Source: Phoronis australis (taxonomy: Eukaryota; Phoronida; Phoronidae). Taken from it: a DNA stretch of 57,663 bases. Location: the NCBI GenBank assembly GCA_002633005.1, contig NMRA01000064.1, forward strand, positions 1,111,536-1,169,198, in the 5' to 3' direction. Shown piece by piece: positions 11,967 through 20,989 of this stretch (positions are counted from its first letter, which is position 1; each line of letters opens with the position of its first letter). The notes below the pieces were generated by a model. The model was given only the letters and a program-made list of their open reading frames with translations, was not told where the DNA came from and ran no database searches. Both the position numbers and the translations under genes were made by a program.

Positions 11967-12350
11967 ACAAAATCAGTACACCCTTTCTTAAAAAATGGGT
12001 TAAAAGTTAGAAACAAAGGACGCAAGTTTCCCTCACTTGTTGGGGAGGAACATCAGTCTGGCGACAGCAACACGGAATCATACGAAGGCGATGATTTTCA
12101 AAATTTGATTCGTTTTCGTTGTATGTCTTTTTTCCCTATGATTCAGGGTTACTTCTGAATCCAGGAACAAGAACTGAAAGAGGCAGGGTTAGTGATAACG
12201 TTGGAGAACGGTAACATTTATATAAGGTGTTACAACTGTCATCGATATTGTCATCTCTTCTGTTTTCCTCCAACCTTCCCAGATGAAAACTTGAATGAAG
12301 AGGACCTTCAGTACTTGAGTGAGCATGATATACTGTGTGATTTATGTTGA
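11967..12350 (+). pseudogene. Decayed open frame ending in a PHD-like Cys/His cluster
   Basis: The frame is open for 127 codons after TAG at 11964, interrupted once by TGA at 12156, and stops at 12348-12350. It reads KFPSLVGEEHQSGDSNTES, FQNLIRFRCMSFF, then QELKEAGLVITLENGNIYI and RCYNCHRYCHLFCFPP, ending SEHDILCDLC. The spacing C-x2-C, H-x2-C, then C-x2-C at the very end resembles the second half of a PHD finger, common at the C-termini of transposon proteins. The upstream part of the gene is not recognised. Two histone-type stem-loops follow the stop. The single TGA suggests a pseudogene or an unrecognised intron. Confidence 0.45.
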
Positions 12351-12360
12351 ATTATTCAAC

Positions 12361-12376
12361 GGTTCTTTTAAGAACC
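12361..12376 (+). promoter_or_regulatory. Histone-type 3' stem-loop 1
   Basis: GGTTCTTTTAAGAACC: 6-bp stem and 4-base loop TTTA, preceded by CAAC, starting 10 bases after a stop codon. It fits the metazoan histone mRNA 3' processing stem-loop (GGYYCT, four-base loop, AGRRCC). Confidence 0.55.
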
Positions 12377-12401
12377 ATTTCACGCTATACCTACAACCAA
12401 C

Positions 12402-12417
12402 GGCCCTTTTAAGGGCC
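12402..12417 (+). promoter_or_regulatory. Histone-type 3' stem-loop 2
   Basis: GGCCCTTTTAAGGGCC, preceded by CCAAC and followed by ACTCAACA and then CAGAAGAACTG, a possible purine-rich downstream element. Relative to loop 1 it differs at two stem pairs, both compensated (TT/AA to CC/GG). No histone coding region is recognisable upstream. Confidence 0.6.
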
Positions 12418-12420
12418 ACT

Positions 12421-13800
12421 CAACACTTCCCAGAAGAACTGCTCACTTGAGAATGTTGAATTATTTAAACATGCAAAGGTTAAAATAGTCAAATAGTTGC
12501 AGAGGCACATTTTTTAATTCGAACAAAATTGATATTTTTCTAAACCAAAAACGTTATATAAGTATCTTTTGCATTCACAGGTACTCCTTGGAATTTGTTC
12601 ACAAACATGCTTTCGTAGTTTTCTCAGTTGGCCTATGTGAACCATAAATCACAAACGGTCCGATAACTTTGCTGCTATGCTATTGGGCAAGCAGACGACA
12701 TAATCAGTCGGCACCAAAGTTTGAATTTTGTAATTAATTACCAGTAACATTGCCAAAAGTACTCACGATACCAACACTTCTACTATTTAAAGACTTTGAA
12801 CAGCGTTTCAATGCCGAAATTAATATTTTTTTCGTTGTACTGGACAGTAATGTAGATGCAAATATTTCTCGTCAAAATATACTAACCGGAAACTGTACCA
12901 GAAAGGTCAGGAGTGCGGCGCCTCTTGGCTCGCATGTAAGAAAATGCCGGAGTTGCGAATCTATTGCCTATAATCTGTGGTTTTACTCATAGACATCACA
13001 TAGACCGGGCGCGCGCATCTCATGTACAAGAAGCTCGCGTTGTCAGTATGACGCCTGTGTTACACTGGAGAAAACTCTGGAATCCCTGCGGCATCAGTCA
13101 GGAAATGCGGGATCTCGCAGTGTTATGCCTGCAGCCAAAGAGTTAAATTTTTTTGGTCCTGCCTTTGAGTCATGTTTTTTTTTGTTCGGCCATGGAGTTT
13201 AGAGGTGCTGCCACTAGGATTTTTATGTTCTGCCACTATAGCTTAAGCGGAGCGAGTATGTGTTGTTTCCACGTTCAGTCTTGGTGATTGAGACCGTATC
13301 AGATCAATTAAAAGATAATTATTGACCAGCATATGCTGCTATCCAATGATGATGCTGTTTGTTAATTGTACTTAAGTAAATATTCGGTATCAATGACAAT
13401 CATGTGTATTTTTACTTGTTCTGAAAAATAACATCCCCGAACCTACTAGCTAGCCATCAAATTCAACATCTAACTGAATAATGTGTTCTCTGTTGAAATA
13501 TATACTGCTTTAACAACTTATTTCTTAATAAGTATTCCAAAGACAGATTTCTTCGGTTGTGTTAAAACAAACATATTCCTGCAGAATCTGTACTTATGTT
13601 AAAGTTGACATTGGAAATTGTGTGGATTTGCATTGCTGGCTTACGAGTTCTTTGTTTTGTGAATCAAAACTTGCGCAAAAAAGTAAAGTGCATAGTAACC
13701 AAAATTTTCAAACCTGTAATACTGAATTGCGCATCCGACCTATACCCAAAATATAGAATTTCCCACTCGAAACCGAGTGGAAATATACCATACCGAGCTG
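12421..13800. other. No recognisable gene
   Basis: AT-rich intergenic DNA. At 12990-13010 the motif CATAGACATC...AGACCGGGCGCG recurs in reverse near 16170-16205, pointing to a shared small repeat. A small hairpin CCACTCG/CGAGTGG lies at 13763-13780. Confidence 0.4.
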
Positions 13801-13801
13801 G

Positions 13802-14042
13802 CGTAGCTGCATTAAATAATGATCCCGTGAAAAATGACCTCGCCTACGTTTTTCACAGGGTTTAAATTTAATGTGAAGAATTTTTAGCCCTTGAAAAAAT
13901 GACCTCACGTCCGTGAAAACCCGCCCCGTCGTAGCTGCATTAAATAATGACCCCGGCTAGTTTTCTCACAGGGTCTAAATTTAATGTGAAGAATTTTTAG
14001 CCCATGAAAAAATGACCTCACGTCCGTGAAAATCCGCCCCGT
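13802..14042. repeat. Tandem pair of 113-128-bp units
   Basis: Two units beginning CGTAGCTGCATTAAATAATG (13802 and 13930) and ending AAAATGACCTCACGTCCGTG, AAA-CCGCCCCGTC. A related block in reverse orientation lies near 15630-15745 (TTCACATTAAATTTAGAC). Probably transposon-derived. Confidence 0.75.
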
Positions 14043-14056
14043 CATTATTCAATGGT

Positions 14057-14491
14057 TCCAGTGTGCCGTATCCAGAATTTTGATTTGGGGGGGAGGGCAA
14101 GGCAGAAGATCACATGCGCGCACCCAGCCTAAAATATAGAGGGGCGCTCGAATTTCGCGGTCATATGGACCTTTTACTGGAACAAGAAGACGAGTACTAA
14201 AAAGGGGATACTAGGTTCAACCCCGTGCATTGTGCATTCGCGACAAATTCCGTTGGACCTTTGTCTCGTTTTCTCGGACTTTTTGTTTCTCTAAGAAGGA
14301 CCTTTTTGCCCACTTGGTCAAATGGGGGGTCTCATTCGAGCCCCCCGAGCACCCCCACCCCCCTTGGGTGATCGCATGTTATTGTATAAGCCAGGATTTT
14401 GCCCGTCAGACTTTCGCACTCCCGAACTGCCAAATGGAATCGGGGAGAACTTAAGGGGGGTCTTGGCCCCCCCTCTAAATCCGCCACTGGG
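14057..14491 (+). mobile_element. G-rich-ended repeat family, copy 1 (hAT-like termini)
   Basis: Starts GCCGTATCCAGAATTTTGAT followed by a G run, ends CCCCCTCTAAATCCGCCACTG. The ends resemble inverted CAGTGGCGGATYYAG-type termini seen in hAT-like non-autonomous elements. The interior shares GCGCGCACCCAGCCTAA, AAAAGTCC-like and GAGCCCCC blocks with copies at 19420, 45395 and 45843. Confidence 0.6.
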
Positions 14492-15630
14492 TTCCTCCGC
14501 AACAGAGGGTTGGGATAAGCAGACACGATACCCGCAATTGGCGATCTTTCAACAATGTTCGATACGCGGATATTTCATAGGTCTGGGGGGTCACCTGAGT
14601 AACGCGCGGCAAGGGAAATCTTGGTTTTTCAATATATGCCGCAATTAGGGAGTGAAAGTACTGAACGTCGTGCAAACCAGGAATAAGATGTTGGGAAGCT
14701 GGACTGAAGGGAAAACAATCACAATTGTTCGAACAGTCCTTCGTTCAGTTGCCCAACTTAGCAATTGGCCATTTTTACACTGCTCGTGCCAGGATATAAT
14801 ATCTGACTACTGAACTGCATGAAGACTAATCCAAAACAATTGGCCACATGTTAAGAATCTTCCTATTGCAGCCACGTTTTCTTACTATAAAAGTCGAATT
14901 TGGAACCGTGAGAACTGAGGCCAAGCGTGCGTGGGAGAAGAGTTTCTTTCAAATTTCTAGGCGGCTGAGGGACGCGCAGTACGTATTACCAGATTAATGG
15001 CTCGGGTGGATAGGAACGGTTCGAAATAATGTGTGGGAGCGGTGCTGATCTCTGTGTGAGCACATAATTACACGGTGTGGGGACACTACAAAACGCCGAC
15101 AAGTGCCTGGTGCTTGATCGGGGGTGACTTCAGATCCGTGAGAGAGGAATACCGTGCGTGAAAGAAGAATATTTGTCCGTTGGCAATCCCGAGCGATGCA
15201 CAGGAGAGTCTGTGTTCTTTGCTTTCTTCATTACGGAGTAATTCCGTTTAGTCTAATTTGTTAGGCTGTATAGTACAAGTTGGGTGGATGACCGCTGTAG
15301 CCAATATCTTACACCGACGACTGATTTATTCATTCTGGCGATTACAGTTGAAGGGTAAGCTCTCGTTTGTTCGATAGTTGCTCTAATTTCCAATAAGATC
15401 ATATCTTATTGACTCACTGGGCAGTGGTGTTAAAAATAATTTAAGTTATAAAATGACATTTCTGAATTCCCCATCAAATACTGATCATGCTTAAAGTTTT
15501 TGAATCACCAAAATCGCCCAACTATGCAACCGCTGTACGTCTGGTTAAGTCGCGGAACGGGAGAACGCCCTGATGAACTTTATAAACCTGTCATTTATCA
15601 ATATGACTCCAATGACGTCATTTTTCACAG
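14492..15630. other. No recognisable gene
   Basis: Short frames only, no motif recognised on either strand. Confidence 0.4.
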
Positions 15631-15745
15631 TAGTTCACATTAAATTTAGACACCCCATTAAATACGACCTGGGTCGTATTTTAATTTTACGTAGTTACCC
15701 GGGGTCATTTTCAATACTGAAAACTAAGGCTTAATGGGGCACAAC
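15630..15745 (-). repeat. Fragment related to the 13802 tandem unit
   Basis: TTCACATTAAATTTAGAC matches the reverse complement of TTTAAATTTAATGTGAA in the 13802 unit. It contains the palindrome TACGACCTGGGTCGTA and is bounded by CACCCCATTAA and TTAATGGGGCA. Confidence 0.5.
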
Positions 15746-17389
15746 AAAAGTACGTCCCAAGTGAGCAGCCGTCTCCTGGATATAATGTATTTGCATCGAA
15801 CGACACGAATTAAATAATAAATTTGCGCGATCTTATTGGTTTCTCTTGACAAAAACGAAAAAAATAAAAAGCTCACAGTGGGTAACAGGCGTGCAGCCGC
15901 TCAGACAATTCGAGAATCTGCCACTGGTTGCGATCTTCTATTAGTTTGATATTTTCCCTATCGACTGATTGACACTTAAAAAAACGCATGTAAGTGCGAC
16001 ATCACATGTTTTTTATGTTTCTGGAAAAATCACACTCTTCCGCCTCTTTATTCATTAGTTATCGCGCTTTGAAAAGAGCAATTTACCGCGTTTGCTTACA
16101 CGGCAATTAACCGTGTCAGGTGACTAGTAACACTCCAATATGGTGTCAAGTTGTCTGCTGCAGTAGCGCGTGCGCCCGGTCTGTAGTATTAGTATGTCTA
16201 TGGTTTTACAATAACCACGTCTGGCGGCCAAAAGAAAAAATACAACTTCAATTTCGGTACGGTGCGATTGCACCTCAAGCTGGCCATCGATGAACGTACA
16301 GAAATCACAAAAAACTCTTAATCAATTCACCCTCAGGAAGATAAGCTGATTAAAATACATCCACAGTATTGTCACTCGTACACAGGTAGACGGGAATGGA
16401 CGTTGGGATTAAATCAATTAATGTCTACTCTCAAGTCTCAAAATTTGATTTATTCAAAGCAAATGTGTACATTTCAAACTACAAAGTCACAAAGATCAAA
16501 GCGTATAAGCAATCAAACCTTGTGTCGATGTCTGTGTAATATCGTGCCGAGTTGAAACAAACGAGTACGGACGCGTCATAGATACACAGCAAGTGCTGAC
16601 GTATCCGGCTCACAGAACCAGCTATGTGCGAAGTCACTATAATTAGGTTTGATGTTCATCAGAATTCCTTAATGTCGTCTATCTCTTTTCCCTCTTTACA
16701 TTTAAGTATACAAACGCGTACACGTCAGTTGAATGTCAATATGAGAAAAAATATCATTTCACGACGCAAATTCCTCTGTACGGGGTACATTTGCGATATA
16801 CTACTGAAACCCTATTTTTATGGTGACAGGCACACGGGATCTCAACAATTTAAAGTTTTGACATTGCAATGGCTCCCCTTTGTACGTGTTAGAATTACAC
16901 AGAGGCAGGTGTGACTGAAACATAATGCGAGAACCTTGTCAACTTTTCCAAACACAGTAAGTTATGACTTTGGCACATATTGGCTTTTATACGATCGTTG
17001 TTGCATTTCTGGCACATCGGGACAAATGCGTAGAAAATGTGGCAAAGTGTTATTATTTTCTCTCCTTCACATTCACCATTTTAGAACATAAGATGAGTTT
17101 CGTCAGTCCTGTTTGGGTTTGCCTTATTCTACTCTCATTTAAAAAAATAAATGAGTTGGGTTTCCACGGAAACCTCATTACATATAACGACAGTCAAGGA
17201 CCCAGCAATAAAATACAGATTTCTTTTAAACTAACTTATGAGTGTCCAAAATAGCACTTGATAATGAGTTTATGCCACCATTGCATATTACCAACCTTTT
17301 GACAATATAGCTGATGACATCTCCTGAAAACTTAAGTATAAACAACTGTTACTCGTTTGTTTAACTTACCTATACTTTCATATTCCAAG
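15746..17389. other. No recognisable gene
   Basis: AT-rich DNA without motif-bearing frames. Around 17100-17140 the phrase TTTGGGTTTGCCTTATTCTA recurs near 54110-54130, part of a possible outlying paralogous block. Confidence 0.35.
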
Positions 17390-17434
17390 ATGGCTGACGA
17401 AACTGTTGACTCATGTTTGTATTGGTTTGAATCG
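17390..17434 (+). CDS. Candidate initial exon (MADETVDSCLYWFES)
   Basis: ATGGCTGACGAAACT in an initiation context (CCAAGATGG) runs 15 codons to a strong donor, TCG/GTGAGTG. Nothing matching this N-terminus is known to me, and no downstream plus-strand exon was recognised. The ATGGC context plus an in-phase donor is suggestive but could arise by chance. Confidence 0.3.
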
Positions 17435-17870
17435 GTGAGTGTTTGCAAGCAAAGGCGAGGTTTCATTTCGGTTATATCGTAATGAAAGGACGAATAGGGG
17501 TATGCATCTTTATTAGATAACGAAACTACCTTATCTTCTTAAATCAACCTTAGGTCTGGCGATAAGACTTAGGAACTGCATTAGTCACCAGCATTGTTCA
17601 AATTCTTGAATGTGTGGTTTACGTGGTCGAGCAAGCGAATTTAGTAAAGTCTGTTCTTATGTTTCCAAGAATAAGAAACTAGTAACTGTAAAAAGATAAC
17701 GGATGGAAAATAATTGTCTATACGCAAAATCATGCGAGGGAAAGGTATCAGATCTCACAAGCATGCACCAGCAAAATGCATGGCAGCCACTAGTTTGTGT
17801 GCGATGATAGAAAGTTGGAAGATACGATTTCTTGCAGCGACTGTTAAGTGAATATCATGTGTCCCTATAA

Positions 17871-18190
17871 TGTGCTTACTAGAAAAATCCAAATAATTAT
17901 TTGGACAGTGAGTTTTCTGCGTCCCCAGCAGTCACCAGAAAGTCCCGAGCATGTGAAATTAACAGTGTCGCTATTGTGATCACTAGAAAAACCCAAATAA
18001 TTGGCCGGGCAACAAATTTCTAGCGTCTTTGTTATGCTCACTAGAAGAAACAGCATATTAGACAGCAAATGTTGGGCTCATTAGAAATATCCAGATACTG
18101 AGGCAAAAGTGGGTTCCCAATGTACTCATTAGAAAAATCTGAGTATCTGGCCGGGTAGCAAATTCTCTGTCCTTATTTATGCTCGCTAAT
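17871..18190. repeat. Degenerate tandem repeat, about 55-65-bp units
   Basis: Recurrent phrases TGCTCACTAGAAAAATCC, CAAATAATTGGCCGGGCA and GCAAATTTCTAGCGTC appear five or six times with drift. It lies just downstream of exon 3 of the unrecognised gene. Confidence 0.65.
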
Positions 18191-18361
18191 AACAATTGAC
18201 AAGGTCGGTCATGTAAACGTTCTTAGCTATCCTATTGCTTTAGTTCTGTTTTGGTTAAATGAACAGCACAGGCAGGGCCCAGACTTTAACGATTTAATGC
18301 AGACTACGGGTAACTCCGACTAAGAAATACGCAAAGGTGACGCATTATTGGTTCCGAACGA

Positions 18362-18433
18362 TCATATATACATCCATATATACATCCATATCATACACAC
18401 ATCCATATATACATCCATGTATACATCCATATC
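18362..18433. repeat. ATATACATCC-type short tandem repeat
   Basis: Repeats of about 10 bp (ATATACATCC) beginning about 10 bases past the splice donor at 18442. It extends the open frame of the preceding exon artificially into the intron. Confidence 0.8.
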
Positions 18434-18442
18434 CAAACTTAC

Positions 18443-18656
18443 GTTGATGTTTAGCTTCTTGCCTGAGTTTAGTGTAACGGTCGGTGGTCGATTTTAATGT
18501 ACCTGGCGCTGGCCACGTAACCTTGGCGCAGACTTGTGAAATCCCGCCAAACTCACAAGTAATATACTGGCTCATTTTAATTAACGCACCTCTTTTTCGA
18601 GGTAGCGCTATTTCAAGTCGATTTTGTATTAGTTCCACGATGCTGAAGTCTGAGGA
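18443..18656 (-). CDS. Unrecognised gene, exon C
   Basis: 71 codons plus one base, donor AAC/GTAAGTTT. The acceptor AATAAAG/TCC is chosen because it keeps phase with exon B; a nearby CTCAG would break the frame. Reads SSDFSIVELIQNRLE through TDRYTKLRQEAKHQ. Confidence 0.6.
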
Positions 18657-19358
18657 CTTTATTCATAATTCCAAGAAGATGAAGTATACCAACATAAGCG
18701 TGTGCGATGTTTTACAGTTAGTTACATTGACCTACTTACCTCATTAAGCAGCAGTTGGAGCTCATGCATAGCCTGCCATTTTCGTAGGTTTAGGCTTGAT
18801 ATAACGGTGTCATAACACCATGGCTTGTTCGTATCAATCTGTCACAGTGGTATGAATGACGTGCTCAACGATGAAATGTGGCTATTCTAATACTCCGTAC
18901 AAAGGGAGACGTATTTAACCTGGAGGTTACCCTTTCAATAGTTCCCTCTATTGTGAAGGTTCATTCTTAGTGTAACTCAGGTATTAACAAAGTATCGATG
19001 TAACCTGTGAAATTCGTTAAATCAGTGAGCTAATTGGTTAAATCATCCATACCACCTTCGTTAGTTATTGGACGAAGTAAACGGTGACGCTGTTGTCACA
19101 TCGAAATAATCGCGAAACAGAATTAAACGAGAATACCACCAAAACATATTTTGTATCACTCGATAACAGCAAGTTCAGTTCTTTTACCTGACACCAGACG
19201 GAGTGGTCACCATTTGAGGTAGCCTGAGAACAGAATGGGGTTGGTCGCACGACCCGGCGGTCGACGTGCAGATAGTCTCGGTCATTCAGTTGCAGCAAGA
19301 GATCTTTGCTTTTGGAATCAGCGAATTCCATTCCATAACTCATCAGTTCTATCACATT
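18443..19358 (-). CDS. Unrecognised gene, three consecutive exons
   Basis: Exons 19358-19188 (171 bp), 18838-18740 (99 bp) and 18656-18443 (214 bp) have GT donors, AG acceptors and matching phases (0-0, 0-0, 0-1), giving 161 codons of continuous protein. Exon 1 ends RRVVRPTPFCSQATSNGDHS-VWCQ; exon 2 contains NKPWCYDTVISSLNLRKWQA; exon 3 contains ELIQNRLEIALPRKRGALIK and YITCEFGGISQVCAKVTWPA. Four Cys fall in the first two exons (three of them as VWCQ, PFCS and PWCY), with hydrophobic and basic stretches; no signal peptide or membrane segment is seen in this part. I do not recognise the family. Both ends of the gene are missing; a possible upstream exon lies at 20986-20936. It stands between the two B4GALT copies on the same strand. 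Confidence 0.7.
18740..18838 (-). CDS. Unrecognised gene, exon B
   Basis: 33 codons, acceptor ACTGTGACAG, donor GAG/GTAAGTAG. Reads IDTNKPWCYDTVISS then LNLRKWQAMHELQLLLNE. Both ends are phase 0. Confidence 0.65.
19188..19358 (-). CDS. Unrecognised gene, exon A
   Basis: 57 codons in phase 0 from AG/AATGTGATAG to CAG/GTAAAAG. The acceptor is weak in pyrimidines; alternatively translation starts at the ATG whose complement ends at 19382 (MKKFYLRQNVIELMS). Confidence 0.6.
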
Positions 19359-19419
19359 CTGCCTTAGATAGAATTTTTTCATGTAGGCAAATTATTGTTC
19401 ATTGAATGGCATGAACGCA

Positions 19420-19700
19420 CCCAGGGGGGGGGGGCTCAGGGGGCTCAAACGAGCTCCCCAGGTTGACAAATTGGGCAAAAAGGTCCACCTCAGCGAAACA
19501 AAAATCCAAGTAAACGAGACAAAAATCCAAAAAGCCCACAGGAATTCGGCGCGGATGCACCGTCCGTAGGCCTGAACTTATTGGCCACATTTTTTTCTTA
19601 GTCTTCGTTGATTTTTTTCAGTAAGAGGTCCGCACACCAAAAATTAGAGCCCACCATATTTTAAGCTGGGTGCGCGCATTTTTGGCATATTTGAAACTCT
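19420..19700 (-). mobile_element. G-rich-ended repeat family, copy 2 (partial)
   Basis: Shares CGCACCCAGGGGG, the GAGCTCCCC block, AAACGAGACAAAAATCC and AGCTGGGTGCGCGCAT with 45395-45640. It is in the same orientation as that copy and opposite to 14057. Confidence 0.55.
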
Positions 19701-20935
19701 TTCTTGTCTTTAATCCATTTGATACCAAACAGGTATAAAGTATCCTGGTTGCCAAAATCTAATGAAACAGGCACTGACATAACATAAAATGAATAACCAA
19801 TTAGTGATTGCATACGTGTAAATGTTACTAATAGTTAATTGAAGAGCATTGGGTACTGGTAGTACATACATAGTAATTTCAATATTTAATTTATTGGGGG
19901 TATTTTGGTGTTGTCTTGTGACTGAAGTCTCCGATCTATTTCTCCTAGTTATGTCTCCACTGTCATGTATGAAACAGTCTCAGTGCATGTTTGAAGTGGA
20001 TGCAGGTCAAATTAAATAAACAAAGACATGCAGGGTACAGACTACTGTACATGGAATTCCAGGAACTATGATGTTGAAGCATGCAATACACAGTCACAGC
20101 CATATGGATCATGACCCATGGTCTGTGAATGACCACTGTGTAACTGACCTGTTTACTTCAATATTGTTAAACAAGTATATGGGGGAAGTATACCTGAACA
20201 TATAACCAAAACAAATTCTGGGAGCAAGAAAACCACTAAAAAGTTGCAAATAAGTGGATTTTTGTTATCATTTTTGAGATCCACACTTGAATTTTTTAGT
20301 TACCTAATGACAGACCTCACATTCAACCATGAAAAAAGAACAATTTATAAAATTGTGACACTAGTGCATTCCTAAGCTGTCAGGTCACTTTGCATAGCTT
20401 CAGTCATATTTTGGGATGCATATAACGTTTTTCTCAACTTGAATTACTTGAAATGTACAGGAAGCCTGTTGGGGGGTGTTTTTTATCCTTATTGTTCATA
20501 ACAAGTATTATTTTACTTTTATTGAGTTCAATGAACAAGTATTTAGCTTACACATTCAAATAAAAGCTATAAATAATGAATAAACAAAAACCGGATTGGC
20601 TTATTTGGGTTAATAATGTCTCACGCATTCTCTGTGCAAATTGTCATTAATAATGTCCTGAAGACGACTAACAAACAAAAAGTATCTCATTTAATGCCAT
20701 TAAAAGAGTGCGACTTCGTGGAAAAAAAATAACCAGCCTTCTGAATTTCTACGGCACTGTAACCCTAAAATCCGATGTTTCACCAAAAAGGAGGTTTTTC
20801 AAAAGTATTTTTGTAGAAAACTAATTTTTACGTTTCTTGAGCTCAGCTGAAGAATATAAAAGGCATTGAAAACTAGATTTTATCAACAAAAGTTTTATGC
20901 ATAATATTTAAAAACAGCAAAGTATATTATCTTAC
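19701..20935. other. No recognisable gene
   Basis: AT-rich DNA without convincing coding signal on either strand. Confidence 0.4.
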
Positions 20936-20986
20936 CTCGTTCACTTTTGTTGGTTTGGTAGCAATCGTTTCGTGTTTCGGCTTCCA
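20936..20986 (-). CDS. Candidate upstream exon of the unrecognised gene
   Basis: 17 codons, WKPKHETIATKPTKVNE, between CAG/TGGAAG and GAG/GTAAGAT. It is phase 0 at both ends, which would join exon A at 19358 in frame. Short length and a weak polypyrimidine tract keep confidence low. Confidence 0.3.
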
Positions 20987-20989
20987 CTG

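Noticed and set aside
12156-12158. In-frame TGA followed by stem-loops as a possible selenocysteine codon
   Set aside because: The loops are short histone-type hairpins and not a SECIS element (no AUGA/GA quartet seen), and the context is not a known selenoprotein.
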